Source of the DNA: an uncultured Bacteroidales bacterium
Lineage (GTDB): Bacteria; Bacteroidota; Bacteroidia; Bacteroidales; Muribaculaceae
Length of the DNA: 64,000 nucleotides
Direction: 5' to 3'
NCBI GenBank assembly: GCA_902800715.1
Contig: CADCFN010000004.1
Location: 247,330 to 311,329, forward strand
Under the pieces are notes generated by a model. It saw only the letters and a list, made by a program, of their open reading frames with translations. It made no database searches and was not told the DNA's origin. Below, piece by piece: positions 1-9,203 of the stretch. Each line of letters opens with the position of its first letter. The stretch's first letter is position 1. A program made the translations under genes and the position numbers.

Positions 1-1029
1 AATGGTAGCGCCCTCGGTAGTGCAGGTGATGGCAACTTCCTGGCTGCCAACGAATGCTCTGCCACTAGGATCGAATACGGGCTTAGCAACCTCGGTGATA
101 TCAATAATCTCACCGGTAGCCTTGTAGATATAAACAGGCTTCTGGTTGTTGGTAGCACCATAGCAAGAGAACAGCACGGGGTTGTTTGTGCTGTTGAAAC
201 GAACGACGTTGCGTTCGTTGGTGCCCTGGAAGACGATGATAGCGCTGTCGCCATCGATGGTGATTGCAGCGTTAGCGTTGCCAAGAGTGTCAACGGGGGT
301 TTCGAGCTTCATCTGGTTGCTAGTGCTGCTGGCTGCATAGAGGTAGCCTTGAGCAGTCTTGAGGTTCCAGTTTGCGTCAGCAGCCTCAAGGGTGATGACG
401 TTAGCGAGATCGGTGACAATCTTGCCATCGGTAATGGTTACATCAACACCGCCAAAGTTGTTGCCACGGCTATCGCCCATAGCGAAAGCAGCGTCATCCT
501 TGAAGCCCACGAGGATAATCTTGTCGCCAGCGGCAAGGTCATTCACGTTGGTTACAGGAGCAAATACGTTGCTCTCGGGATCGGGATCAGGACCAGGACC
601 AGGGGTCTCACCGTCGAAGGTAACAACCATCTTCTGGATGCGCACCTGGGCACCGGTATTGTTGGTGAAGATGATGTTTGTGGCTTCGCCACCCCAAACA
701 CCGTCTGCATAGGTGCCGCTATTAGCACTGTTATTAACCCAACCACCCTGTGAGAAGGTGAACTCAATCGAGGTAATGTTGTTCTCGGCAGCAACAGTCA
801 TTGTGTTGTTGGCGTACAGACGCATACTTGTACCACTGGTGTAGTACTTGGGGGTAGTGCCACCATTAGCGTTGAAGGTCATCGAAACACCATTGATTGT
901 GATGGTCTGACCATCAAAATCCTGTGCGTTGGTGTAGCCCTGAGTGCTGAAGTCAATAGTTACAGAGCTAGCGGCCCAAACCGACATGGTCAGCAGGGCA
1001 ATCGTGAGGAGAGAAAATAATTTCTTCAT
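1..1029 (-). CDS. Secreted chitobiase-domain protein, 3' end cut by the window
   Basis: The reading frame is open from an ATG at 1029 to the left edge with no stop, so at least 343 residues are present and the C-terminus is missing. The start MKKLFSLLTIALLTMSVWA is a clear signal peptide. Two beta-rich segments follow, with a Pro/Asp-rich linker (GPGPDPDPES) near residue 150. The last visible part (VFDPSGRAFVGSQEVAITCT, then TEGATI) matches the start of a chitobiase/beta-hexosaminidase C-terminal-type domain (CHB_HEX_C_1). The order resembles the larger secreted protein at 48639, which suggests a paralogue. The substrate is unknown. A Bacteroidetes promoter lies upstream at 1128. Confidence 0.85.
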   Translation of the reverse strand, partial: MKKLFSLLTIALLTMSVWAASSVTIDFSTQGYTNAQDFDGQTITINGVSMTFNANGGTTPKYYTSGTSMRLYANNTMTVAAENNITSIEFTFSQGGWVNNSANSGTYADGVWGGEATNIIFTNNTGAQVRIQKMVVTFDGETPGPGPDPDPESNVFAPVTNVNDLAAGDKIILVGFKDDAAFAMGDSRGNNFGGVDVTITDGKIVTDLANVITLEAADANWNLKTAQGYLYAASSTSNQMKLETPVDTLGNANAAITIDGDSAIIVFQGTNERNVVRFNSTNNPVLFSCYGATNNQKPVYIYKATGEIIDITEVAKPVFDPSGRAFVGSQEVAITCTTEGATI

Positions 1030-1127
1030 AAAAAACGTGAATGAATTTAGAAGTTAATGAAATATGTGAATAAACAAAAAATGTTCATTTTGAGCGCTTT
1101 AAGTGAGCGAGGGCCATTTCATGGGGG

Positions 1128-1159
1128 CAAAGGTAGGAACTTTTAATTAACTGTGCAAT
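1128..1159 (-). promoter_or_regulatory. Promoter for the secreted protein ending at the left edge
   Basis: On the minus strand TACCTTTG (1128-1135) fits the -7 consensus TAnnTTTG, and ATTG lies 20 nt upstream, close to the -33 TTTG. The leader would be about 95 nt. The 316-nt gap 1030-1345 holds this promoter and a terminator at 1225; I see nothing else in it. Confidence 0.6.
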
Positions 1160-1224
1160 ACTTTGACTATAAATCTTGTTGGACATGAATCAGGGTGTCT
1201 TTGTCTCGCACAACACATCAAAAA

Positions 1225-1256
1225 CCAGAGGCGCGCTTCTAGCAGCGAGCCTCTGG
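1225..1256 (-). terminator. Intrinsic terminator of the secreted two-gene operon
   Basis: CCAGAGGC and GCCTCTGG form an 8-bp stem around a 16-nt loop. On the minus strand it is followed by TTTTGATG. It lies 90 nt after the stop at 1346. Confidence 0.7.
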
Positions 1257-1345
1257 CTAAAAACTGTGGTTATGAAAAATTATACTATGTTTTCAGTCGT
1301 TAGGGGCTTGAAGCACTTTAATGCTAACCCCTAGCACTTGACATT

Positions 1346-4159
1346 TTAGAACATCACCTTGCTGGTGCGGCAGCTGCCGTCACTGTAGCGGGTCACGATG
1401 ATGTTCATGCCCTCGAACGGACGGTTGCTGGTCATACCCATCGGGTTGACGTAGGTCACACCAACCACCTGACGGTCGGAATTCAGTTCCATTACCCAGG
1501 TAGAGATGCCATCACCGTCGCCCTCGCCCTCGGAGAAGGCATAGCCGTCGCCATCGCGAGTGGCGCGGGTGTAATAGGCGCGAACGACAATCCTGATGTC
1601 AGCATTCTCGGAGGGAGCACCAAAGGCATTCTCCAGCTTGGTGTTCCAGTCGTTGGGATTGTCTTCTCCTTCAGGTTCAACCCAGTCGCGTCCGATGGTG
1701 AACGTCGTTTGTCCGATTGCAGTCTGGTCAACTTCGAACGTACCTAAGCAGTGCGGCAGGTCAATCGGGTCGGTGCCCACGATGTGGCCGTTGGTGGTGT
1801 TGCGCTCAAAGTCATAGATGACATCGTCGCTGAGCAGCCATGCACGGAACATATAAGGAATGTGGGTATCACCGTTCAAAGCCTCAGAACTAATCATGAT
1901 GACGGGCGTGTAAACGCAGTAATCCACGCCGTCAGTAACCCAGCTGCCGTAGGGGCGCTGGTCGCTCTTAGAACCGCCAACGATTACCTCGAGGGTGACA
2001 TTGTCAACATTCTTGGTGCGGATGGGGGCGCCGTAGGTGTTGCCCTGGGTACCTCCAGCGACAATACTGTTGGCAACGGTCACGGGAACGTAGTCATAGG
2101 CCTCTTCCTGCTGGTCGTCCATGGGGAACCACATTTCGGTCTCGTCTTGACCGAAGCTCATAGTGGTTTCGCCAGCTACGTAGGAATTGCCCTGGTGGGC
2201 TGCCGTGCCGACACTGCTCCAAGTGTTGCCGTTGGCAGGCTTGTGCTTGAGGTCGTAGCCGGTAATCTGCTCGTCACTCTTCACCAGGATGCTCACGCCA
2301 TCACTGACGTCGTCATAGCTCAAGCCCATGTCAATATCGTCTTGCACATCATTCTGGCTGAAGATGTAGGGATAACCATTAGGAGCATTGGGATTGACAT
2401 CGCTCTTGTAAACAGGAATCTCAACCATGTTACTGGTCAACTTGCTGCTGACCTCGTAAGCTGAACCAGTCACATTGACAGTGAATTCCAGGTCCTCTCC
2501 ATCAGGAATAGGAATCGTCACGGTGAACGAACCGCTATATTCGCCATCGGCAGTAGGCTCGAAGGTCACGGTCAAGTTAAGCGTGCCGTGACCAGCCAGT
2601 TCGCCACTGGTGGTGGGGCTGACAGTGATGCCTTCAGGCAGGCCCGTGACATCAATCACAGGTGTGAAGGGCTGGTTACCTGTATTCTTGATGGCCACTG
2701 TTTGAGTTGCAGATTCGCCAACTACCACATTTCCAAAATCAACTGCATCAGGCGTTACAGTACCGTCGGTGATGGGAGTATTCGCCTCAGAGGTAAAGGT
2801 CACCTTCGGCAGGAAGTTCTGAACACCGCCTGAGTAAACAGTACTGAAGTCAGCGTTGTATGTGCTTCCATTGCTATAGAAACCACCGCCAGTTTGGGTT
2901 GTGCCATAGAAACCAAAGGTTCGTGAACTATAGTGTCCCGTGCCACTACCATGATTGGTTTCCTCAAAGTCAACAACAAGGTTTCCACCGTTATATTCAA
3001 ATGGAGTGTCAAATACAATAGTCCACGTGTCACCACCTGACGGTACGTCAAATCCTGATTTCACGATGTCCATGTCAGCAGGCTGAAGGCGCACTGTCCC
3101 AGTATAGTTGGTTTGATTAGTCGTACCAAGCCTTACAGTCAACTGCCCACCATTGAAATTGAAATTACCGTTGGCATAGAATGTCATTGAAGTGATTACC
3201 CTACCTGAAAGGGCGCTTACCATGCCCTCGGGATAGATCATCTGGTTTTTCTGGTAATTATCGTAATAATAACTATAAATGGGCAGGTAAGTATTGACTT
3301 CTGTACCGTCACATATGGTCAAGTCGTTCGTGCAAGCACCATTTAGGGTAATGGTTACAGGATCGGCTCCAGAGCTGGTTAGAGTAACAGTCGCAGTGTG
3401 GGTACCAACAGCACTGGGCGAGTAGGTCACTGTCAAGTTACCACCACTAGTGCTCAAGGTAGCAGGGGTCACGCTAAACACACCATTGGCATCGTTCAAC
3501 GTAGCAGTGATATTGCCTATCAGGTTCAAACCAGTGACAGTCACAGTCTGAGTTGCGGTTCCACCAGGAATACTACTCAAGTTGACTGTATTCGATGAAG
3601 TCTGGATGGTAGGATCAGTTGCCTGAACATCGATATCAAGGTCATCGACATATAAATGCCATTGGTCGGCAATTGAGATACAATGAATGCCAAAGTAATA
3701 GTTGCCTGTTGTACTTACAGACACTTGGTCGTTACTGAGAGTGTAGTAATTTTCATTAGTTACATTTTGAGCTGCAATGACACTCGTTCCATTGCTAAGA
3801 GCAGTTGCTGTGTTAGATGATGCCAACTTGACCTCTATTCGTTCAGTATATCCATCTGCTCTCGTTTTAATGGAGAACTTGTAAGTCTTTCCAGCTTCTA
3901 GCCTAATAGCCGAAGTCACGAGCCAGTCATCTGCAGCTTGGTTGCTATCATAAGTATAACGCGCTTCTTGACTACTATTGTGAGCCCAAGTATTGCCACC
4001 ATTGTTATTAATAACCGTCCACCAGTTCCACTCAGTTGTTGAATTAAAACCATTGGAGTAGGGCGGCACCGTTTGAGCATTGAGGCTATTTCCAAGTGCT
4101 GCTAGGGCGAAGAAACCAAGCAGCAGTGTATAGCGTAATTTATTAATTATCGTTTTCAT
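1346..4159 (-). CDS. Large secreted adhesin-like protein with sorting-type C-terminus
   Basis: 937 residues. A signal peptide ends near residue 29 (NSLNAQ). Residues about 30-185 resemble the 'choice-of-anchor J' / cleaved-adhesin beta-sandwich (WWTVINNNGGNTWAHN, DDWLVTS, YVDDLDI). Two Ig-like modules follow at about 190-275 and 470-575 (DFGNVVVGESATQTVAIKNT). The last about 45 residues carry GMNIIVTRYSDGS...KVMF, a motif shared with proteins at 48639 and 52056, probably a type IX secretion-like sorting tail. It starts 21 nt after the stop of the 498-aa gene, so the two form an operon. No catalytic domain is recognised. The substrate or binding partner is unknown. Confidence 0.85.
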   Translation of the reverse strand: MKTIINKLRYTLLLGFFALAALGNSLNAQTVPPYSNGFNSTTEWNWWTVINNNGGNTWAHNSSQEARYTYDSNQAADDWLVTSAIRLEAGKTYKFSIKTRADGYTERIEVKLASSNTATALSNGTSVIAAQNVTNENYYTLSNDQVSVSTTGNYYFGIHCISIADQWHLYVDDLDIDVQATDPTIQTSSNTVNLSSIPGGTATQTVTVTGLNLIGNITATLNDANGVFSVTPATLSTSGGNLTVTYSPSAVGTHTATVTLTSSGADPVTITLNGACTNDLTICDGTEVNTYLPIYSYYYDNYQKNQMIYPEGMVSALSGRVITSMTFYANGNFNFNGGQLTVRLGTTNQTNYTGTVRLQPADMDIVKSGFDVPSGGDTWTIVFDTPFEYNGGNLVVDFEETNHGSGTGHYSSRTFGFYGTTQTGGGFYSNGSTYNADFSTVYSGGVQNFLPKVTFTSEANTPITDGTVTPDAVDFGNVVVGESATQTVAIKNTGNQPFTPVIDVTGLPEGITVSPTTSGELAGHGTLNLTVTFEPTADGEYSGSFTVTIPIPDGEDLEFTVNVTGSAYEVSSKLTSNMVEIPVYKSDVNPNAPNGYPYIFSQNDVQDDIDMGLSYDDVSDGVSILVKSDEQITGYDLKHKPANGNTWSSVGTAAHQGNSYVAGETTMSFGQDETEMWFPMDDQQEEAYDYVPVTVANSIVAGGTQGNTYGAPIRTKNVDNVTLEVIVGGSKSDQRPYGSWVTDGVDYCVYTPVIMISSEALNGDTHIPYMFRAWLLSDDVIYDFERNTTNGHIVGTDPIDLPHCLGTFEVDQTAIGQTTFTIGRDWVEPEGEDNPNDWNTKLENAFGAPSENADIRIVVRAYYTRATRDGDGYAFSEGEGDGDGISTWVMELNSDRQVVGVTYVNPMGMTSNRPFEGMNIIVTRYSDGSCRTSKVMF

Positions 4160-4180
4160 ATCATTGATGTGTTTTAGTCG

Positions 4181-5677
4181 TTAATAAAGCCCTTTGCCAT
4201 TCATCACACTGAACTTGTGATTATTAACACTGTTCTTGACACCCTTTGCCATGTTCTTGCCTTGATTATTGCTGACATGGCGAGGAGCGCCCGATGCAGA
4301 GCCATTGCCGCTTGAGATGATGATCTTTGACACGTCAACAGAATATGGATCAGTAGGTATGCATGCGAACAGAATGGTGCCGTTGGCACATACCGGAACT
4401 GTCCAAGTGTAGGTTTCTCCAGCGACGAAAGTATGGCTTACACCGTTAACCATCATAGATCCATTGCCATACGTTCCAGTATCAGCAATGATGGTAACAT
4501 TAACACTGTTTCCAGCAAAATCGTTTGGCATGGTATAAAGCACATTGCCGTCATTGTTAAACCAGAGACAATATGTGCCCTCATCCACGAGGCCTACAAA
4601 TTCATAAGACCAGTTGTTGGGGCCCGTTACTACGATGCCTTCAATGGTGCCGTCACCATTCTGGTAGTCTGCACTAGCATAGAAATCACTTACAGAAGAA
4701 CTGCTACTCGGAAATAATATGTTGGCATCGACTGTTGCCGTATAGGAGTAGGAATCGGGATGAGCATTGAGTTCTGTCGAAACCGAGAAGTTGTCAATCA
4801 AGTTGCTCATGCCATCCAGTGAGATCAGGTCATTGGGAGAAAGGGCAGAAGTCGTACCAAATGCCGCCTCATTACTCCAACCGTTATTGCCTTTTGTGCT
4901 GAGCGTAGTGGTCACGTCATATACGGGAACCATTGGCTCCAAAAAGTCAACTTCAATTTGCGTTATGCGGGGTGACTGTGCAGTGCTCCAGTTACCATAA
5001 TAATCTTGTGTCATACCTTGAATCGTGATGACATCACCTACATTGACACCGGTCACACCAAAATTATTCCAGGTGTTAGCTGATGCCTGGTTAATCCAGC
5101 CACCAACACTAAAATAACCTTGTTGAGTCGTATAGATTCTCACAAGAATTTTGCCATTGTGAATGTTCAACCCAGCGGGAATAGTGAAACTCAGATGGTT
5201 ACTTGATCCATTTTGTATATAAGCATATCCATTGCGATTACCATATAGCCCTGATGAAGTCCAGTTCGCAGGAAGACTTGCATCAAGAGATCCAGATGAT
5301 GATACGCTCGTAAAACTCAGAGAACCAATGGGGTTTTGCGGATAGGTCTGTGGCGTACGCATCACGTTAACGCGTGCGAACTCCTCGGGGTTCCCCTCGT
5401 TGGCTCCGTCCTTAATACCCTGGCGGGCAATGGTGATAATGTTGTTGCCGTTGTTCAGCATACCGGCGGTAATCTTGTTGCCGCTGGGTTGCGTGAGTTG
5501 CAACGTGTTGGTGTAGGTGTTGGTCTGTGCAGCTACATCATATACACTCTGGTTGTCGACAACCGTGAGCGAGAGGCGCTCAGCGGGAGATACTGTCGCT
5601 TGCTGTTGTGCAAACGCGTTAGTCCAGCCTACTGCCAGGAGCAGGCCGAACAATAAAAGTGTTAGTTTCTTTTTCAT
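4181..5677 (-). CDS. Secreted protein of unknown function, first gene of operon
   Basis: 498 residues with a clean signal peptide (MKKKLTLLLFGLLLAVGWTN, cut after AFAQ). The mature part is Ser/Thr/Asn-rich and looks all-beta. I recognise no family. A segment near residue 50-110 (GNKITAGMLNNGNNIITIAR) may be an interaction surface, but nothing proves it. The protein ends in KFSVMNGKGLY, with neither a dockerin-like nor a sorting-type tail, unlike the larger protein encoded 21 nt downstream. It may depend on that partner or simply be released. A strong promoter lies about 200 nt upstream. Confidence 0.8.
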   Translation of the reverse strand: MKKKLTLLLFGLLLAVGWTNAFAQQQATVSPAERLSLTVVDNQSVYDVAAQTNTYTNTLQLTQPSGNKITAGMLNNGNNIITIARQGIKDGANEGNPEEFARVNVMRTPQTYPQNPIGSLSFTSVSSSGSLDASLPANWTSSGLYGNRNGYAYIQNGSSNHLSFTIPAGLNIHNGKILVRIYTTQQGYFSVGGWINQASANTWNNFGVTGVNVGDVITIQGMTQDYYGNWSTAQSPRITQIEVDFLEPMVPVYDVTTTLSTKGNNGWSNEAAFGTTSALSPNDLISLDGMSNLIDNFSVSTELNAHPDSYSYTATVDANILFPSSSSSVSDFYASADYQNGDGTIEGIVVTGPNNWSYEFVGLVDEGTYCLWFNNDGNVLYTMPNDFAGNSVNVTIIADTGTYGNGSMMVNGVSHTFVAGETYTWTVPVCANGTILFACIPTDPYSVDVSKIIISSGNGSASGAPRHVSNNQGKNMAKGVKNSVNNHKFSVMNGKGLY

Positions 5678-5872
5678 TTGTTAAAGATTTGGTTATTAAT
5701 ATTATATTTATTCTTAGTTCCTAAATTATTGACTAGAAAAGCTATATTGCGCATTTGCTGTCTGAAAGTATATCATCACTTATCCGTCATGAATAGCATG
5801 TAGAGTGAGCGGTTATGATTTAACACTCAAGCAAGCGTTCAGAAAAAGCTTCTACTAGGTAATTATAACCTG

Positions 5873-5903
5873 CAAAATTAAAGTGTTTTTTTATTATTAC
5901 AAA
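5873..5903 (-). promoter_or_regulatory. Promoter of the secreted two-gene operon
   Basis: Reading the minus strand, TTTG (5900-5903), then 19 nt, then TAATTTTG (5873-5880), an exact fit to the Bacteroidetes TTTG-N19-TAnnTTTG promoter. The 5' leader is about 190 nt and AT-rich. The 357-nt gap 5678-6034 holds this promoter and the hairpin at 5965; no gene is seen. Confidence 0.7.
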
Positions 5904-5964
5904 ATAAATTGTTGTTTATTATTCTATATTCGCAAAATATCTGCTATTCTTAATCATAAGAATT

Positions 5965-5994
5965 ACCCGATACTGATAATATTCAGCATCGGGT
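5965..5994 (-). terminator. Hairpin after the small beta-barrel genes
   Basis: ACCCGATACTGA pairs with TCAGCATCGGGT (11 of 12 positions) around a 6-nt loop. The minus-strand tail is AATTCTTATGATT, only moderately U-rich. It lies 40 nt after the stop at 6035. Confidence 0.6.
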
Positions 5995-6034
5995 AAAGTA
6001 TTTCGTTGGGTGGAAAAAGGACTGCTCGCCAGAC

Positions 6035-6520
6035 TTAGAGATGGAAAGCGTATTTGACTCCCAGGACAGAGACAGACTGGTTGCGGTCCTTTATGATCTG
6101 GAAGCGCTGCTCGATAAAGAAGTACAGGCTCTCTTGAATGCGGTACTGGGCACCGAAACCGATATTGGCACCGCAGCGGTTGAAGCTGCTGCCAATTACC
6201 GAGTGGTCATACTTGAATTTAGCGTAACTGAAGCCTGCCATCGGGTACAGGGCGAAAGTGTTTCCCGTGGGGATAATGTAGTGGACGTTGAAATTGAAGT
6301 TGTTGGCCGAGAGGCCGTCATTTTTGAGATAATAGATGAACTCGGGAGCAAAGCGCAGGTTCTGAATCGGCTCGTATTGGAGCTGTGCGCCGAAACCTGC
6401 CATGGAGTTCTTGGAAGCGTAGTTAAATTGTGCTGCAATCGACAGGTCGCCCTTCTCGGCACGGGCGCCCAGTACAGCCATGATAGCCACGAGGGCAAAA
6501 AGTATGGTTTTCTTCATCAT
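6035..6520 (-). CDS. Small outer-membrane beta-barrel protein (porin-family fold)
   Basis: 161 residues: signal peptide (MMKKTILFALVAIMAVLGAR), then alternating amphipathic strands with aromatic girdles (FAPEFIYYLKND, FALYPMAGFSYAKF, ESLYFFIEQRF), ending in an aromatic/hydrophobic strand (YAFHL), as in small 8-stranded OmpX/OmpA-like barrels. It is a clear tandem paralogue of the gene at 6587: same leader (ALMAI/ALVAIMAV), same GDLS start of the mature protein, and the same FALYP and YFF.E.RFQ blocks. Either of two adjacent ATGs (6520, 6517) could be the start. The role is unknown; such barrels often bind or pass small ligands. Confidence 0.85.
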   Translation of the reverse strand: MMKKTILFALVAIMAVLGARAEKGDLSIAAQFNYASKNSMAGFGAQLQYEPIQNLRFAPEFIYYLKNDGLSANNFNFNVHYIIPTGNTFALYPMAGFSYAKFKYDHSVIGSSFNRCGANIGFGAQYRIQESLYFFIEQRFQIIKDRNQSVSVLGVKYAFHL

Positions 6521-6586
6521 TTTGTTGTTTTATGATTTGCTTTTTTAAAAAAACTTGCGGTGTTAACACTTTGTCATGTTGGTAGG

Positions 6587-7078
6587 TCAGAAGGCAATCC
6601 TGGCGCCCAGTATCGTCACAGCCTGACAGTTGCTTTTCATGAACTGGAAACGCTCCTCGCCGAAGAAGTAGAGGTAATCCTTGAATTTGTATTGGATACC
6701 GCCTCCGACGTTGCCTCCAAAACGGTCGTACTTGTGACTGTCCTTCTTCCCGTCCACGTCAATGTACTCGGTCTTGATGTTGACATAGGAGATACCTGCC
6801 AGCGGATAGAGGGCGAAATGCTCGTTGGTATGGAACAGGTAGTGGACATTGAGGTTGAAGTCATAGGAGGTCCTGTTCTTGTTCTTGAAATAGAGAATCA
6901 ACTCGGGTGCAATGCGCCAGTTGCCGGCGGGCTCAATCATGATCTGGAGACCAACACCAGGCTGGCTGCATTTGGAGCCGAAAGCGAATTCAGGTGCTAC
7001 CGAGAGGTCACCCTCTTCGGCGCGCATCCCCATGACTGCTGTAATAGCCATCAGGGCGAAAAGCATGAATTTTTTCAT
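6587..7078 (-). CDS. Small outer-membrane beta-barrel protein, tandem paralogue
   Basis: 163 residues. The frame stays open far upstream, but the start is placed at the ATG at 7078 because a perfect signal peptide begins there (MKKFMLFALMAITAVMGMRA) and the upstream part is noise from the S41 gene region. The mature protein starts EEGDLSVAPEF and shows alternating strands with FALYPLAGISYVNIK and DYLYFFGEERFQF; it ends in ILGARIAF. It lies 67 nt upstream of its paralogue at 6035, in the same direction, so the pair is probably co-transcribed after gene duplication. Function not recognised. Confidence 0.85.
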   Translation of the reverse strand: MKKFMLFALMAITAVMGMRAEEGDLSVAPEFAFGSKCSQPGVGLQIMIEPAGNWRIAPELILYFKNKNRTSYDFNLNVHYLFHTNEHFALYPLAGISYVNIKTEYIDVDGKKDSHKYDRFGGNVGGGIQYKFKDYLYFFGEERFQFMKSNCQAVTILGARIAF

Positions 7079-7115
7079 CGTTATTATGAGTTTTAAGTTG
7101 ATAGTTATGAGTTTA

Positions 7116-8201
7116 TTAGTTGTCTGAATGATGTGGTGGAGCCGAATTGCCGCGACGGGGAAGCCGTGGTGGCGCTGTGGCGCGCGCCAGGATGCCGATA
7201 GCGGTGTCGAGGATGGCGTCATGGGTGTGGTCATCCTCGTCCATGTCAACGCGCACGTCGGGAGCCACGCCAAACTCGGTGAGCCGTCCCTGGGCGTCCA
7301 TGATGGGGCACGACGAGAAGCGCACGCGCCAGCCGTTGGGCAACTCGCTGGTAAAGGGAAGTCCGCAACCACCGCCCGTGGTATCGCCCACGATGGTGAC
7401 CTGGCCTAAGGATTTCATGATTGACACGAAGTTGTTGGTCGCGCTGAAGGAGCCACGGCTAGCTAGCACGACGACGGGCTTGAGGTAGTGGATGTGGTTT
7501 TTGGTGGGCTCGAAGTAGTAGGCATAGGGCTCGGAGAGGTCGTTGTGCCCCTTGCCCGTCTTGTGGCAGATGTAGCCAGCCAGGGTCTTCTCGCCGATGA
7601 AACGCGAGACGAGGGTCTCGACGTTGGTCAGGTAGCCGCCGCCGTTGTCGCGCACGTCGATGATGAGGCCGTCGGCGGTAGAGAGGTAACTCAAGATGAG
7701 GTCAAGGTTGCCCTCGCCGATGACCGACGAGAAGGAACCATAGTACATATAGCCGAAGTTGTCGGGCAGAATCTGGTACTTGATGCCCGACGCCCTCTTG
7801 TAGTCGAAGTTGAGGTAATGCTGGTCAATCAGGCGCTCGTTGTAGTTGACGGGCCACTGCTCCCACACCCAGTAACGCGACACGTCGTGACTGGCGATGA
7901 GGTTGGTGTGGCCGTCGCGCAGTTCCTTGAGCATATCGCCGCACACGTCAAACAACTCTCTGTCGGTCATCTCGTTAGATACCAGGGCGCGGTAGCGGCT
8001 ATGCACCTCGTTCCAGTCCACCTGCTTGTAGTCAAAGAAGCTGTAGTGCTCGTCCATGATGGTCCACAACGCCTCGAAGTTGCCCACCTGGTCCCGCTCA
8101 AACTCATCCTGCTGTGCACATCCCCCCAACACACACACCAGTAACAAACAACTTAAACAACAATGAACAACAGGAACAACCTTTTTTATTGCTTGCAGCA
8201 T
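7116..8201 (-). CDS. S41-family peptidase lipoprotein
   Basis: 361 residues from the ATG at 8201, which gives a 28-residue lipoprotein signal peptide ending in the lipobox VLGGC; an earlier in-frame ATG at 8258 would make the leader unusually long. The core has S41 (tail-specific protease) blocks: ELRDGHTNL, GLIIDVRDNGGG, VVVLASRGSFSATNNF (predicted nucleophile Ser before ATN), VGDTTGGG and FGVAPDVRVD. The Lys of the Ser-Lys dyad found in CtpA-type enzymes is not visible after the Ser block; a His in DGHTNL fits a tricorn-like Ser/His arrangement instead. It is probably anchored in the outer membrane or periplasm. It follows the 8275 gene closely and may be its operon partner. Confidence 0.85.
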   Translation of the reverse strand: MLQAIKKVVPVVHCCLSCLLLVCVLGGCAQQDEFERDQVGNFEALWTIMDEHYSFFDYKQVDWNEVHSRYRALVSNEMTDRELFDVCGDMLKELRDGHTNLIASHDVSRYWVWEQWPVNYNERLIDQHYLNFDYKRASGIKYQILPDNFGYMYYGSFSSVIGEGNLDLILSYLSTADGLIIDVRDNGGGYLTNVETLVSRFIGEKTLAGYICHKTGKGHNDLSEPYAYYFEPTKNHIHYLKPVVVLASRGSFSATNNFVSIMKSLGQVTIVGDTTGGGCGLPFTSELPNGWRVRFSSCPIMDAQGRLTEFGVAPDVRVDMDEDDHTHDAILDTAIGILARATAPPRLPRRGNSAPPHHSDN

Positions 8202-8274
8202 GACAGCACAATGAGCCACAGTCCTGTGAGTGAAATGGTATATCAAGAACGATATCATAGTTGTCTTGGTTGTT

Positions 8275-9123
8275 TTAATGATGTGAAGTGATGAGGTCGG
8301 CACCGATGCCGATGACCACGGCATGGGTGACATCATGGACCTTGAGGTTGTTGACATGCCAGTGCTCGAAGCGGGTGCGGTAGCCCAGACTCACGATAGT
8401 GCCGCCCAGGCGCACTTCGGCGCCTAGGTAGTGGGTCATGTCAAAGCGGTTGCCCCACCAGCCTAGATGAGCCAGGTTGCGGTGGTTGCCTAGATAGATC
8501 TCGTAGTAGCTTTCATCATACTCGGGGGCGAAGAACGCTCCCACCATGGGCAGTTGCAACCGGTATCGCAGGGTAATGGGCTTGCGCCCCAAGCGGGTGA
8601 AGAAATCGGCATTGGCGGCTGCACCCACGTTCCAATGGGCACGCACGGTGACGGGATTATTGCTGTTGACAGCGTTGTAGACAATGCCCGCGCGCAACTG
8701 GGTCATCGGACCAACCGACAGGCTCACCTTCCCGCCAACGGCATTAGCCCAACGGTGTTGCATGGCGAACGACAGGTTACCCATAACCTTTTGCAAATCA
8801 TTGTTCTTGGCTGGATTCTCCACATAGTTGTAGTCAGCACCCACATTGAGTTGCCATTGCCAGTGTCCTTGTTTACAGAGCCTTGAGGCTTCATAGGCCA
8901 GTTCCAGGTCAATGCCGTCATAGGTGATGGGCGTGAGATAGCTGTCGTGTATCGATGCGTAGCCTATATCCAGGGTGAACATCGACCGAGTGGGAGTCAC
9001 CACCAGCACGTCGTCCTGTGCCGCAGCCCCTAGCGGTAGTGCCATCAACACGGTCAATAGCATGATTGACCGTGCTACAGCATGGGAAATGAAACAAATT
9101 ATATTTAATTTCTTCAAAATCAA
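8275..9123 (-). CDS. Predicted outer-membrane protein, DUF3316-like
   Basis: 282 residues. The only start that keeps the positive N-terminus of the signal peptide is a TTG at 9123 (MILKKLNIICFISHAVARSI, cleavage after GAAAQ). The mature part is strand-rich with barrel-like alternation (FTLDIGYASIHDSY, HWQWQLNVGADYNYV, VSLGYRTRFEHWHVNN). It reminds me of the Bacteroidetes family DUF3316, a call made from memory of its pattern, so only moderate. It is followed by the S41 lipoprotein and the two small barrels in the same direction, a surface-protein cluster. Confidence 0.75.
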   Translation of the reverse strand: MILKKLNIICFISHAVARSIMLLTVLMALPLGAAAQDDVLVVTPTRSMFTLDIGYASIHDSYLTPITYDGIDLELAYEASRLCKQGHWQWQLNVGADYNYVENPAKNNDLQKVMGNLSFAMQHRWANAVGGKVSLSVGPMTQLRAGIVYNAVNSNNPVTVRAHWNVGAAANADFFTRLGRKPITLRYRLQLPMVGAFFAPEYDESYYEIYLGNHRNLAHLGWWGNRFDMTHYLGAEVRLGGTIVSLGYRTRFEHWHVNNLKVHDVTHAVVIGIGADLITSHH

Positions 9124-9203
9124 TGTTCTATAATATCTCGTATAATTTGTTTGACATTCGATGGATTGCTTGTCACCCAGGGCAATTCTTGTTCTAGGTG
9201 ACT

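Noticed and set aside
9172-9202. Terminator hairpin GTCACC...GGTGAC after parC
   Set aside because: Only a 6-bp stem with a long loop and no T-tract.
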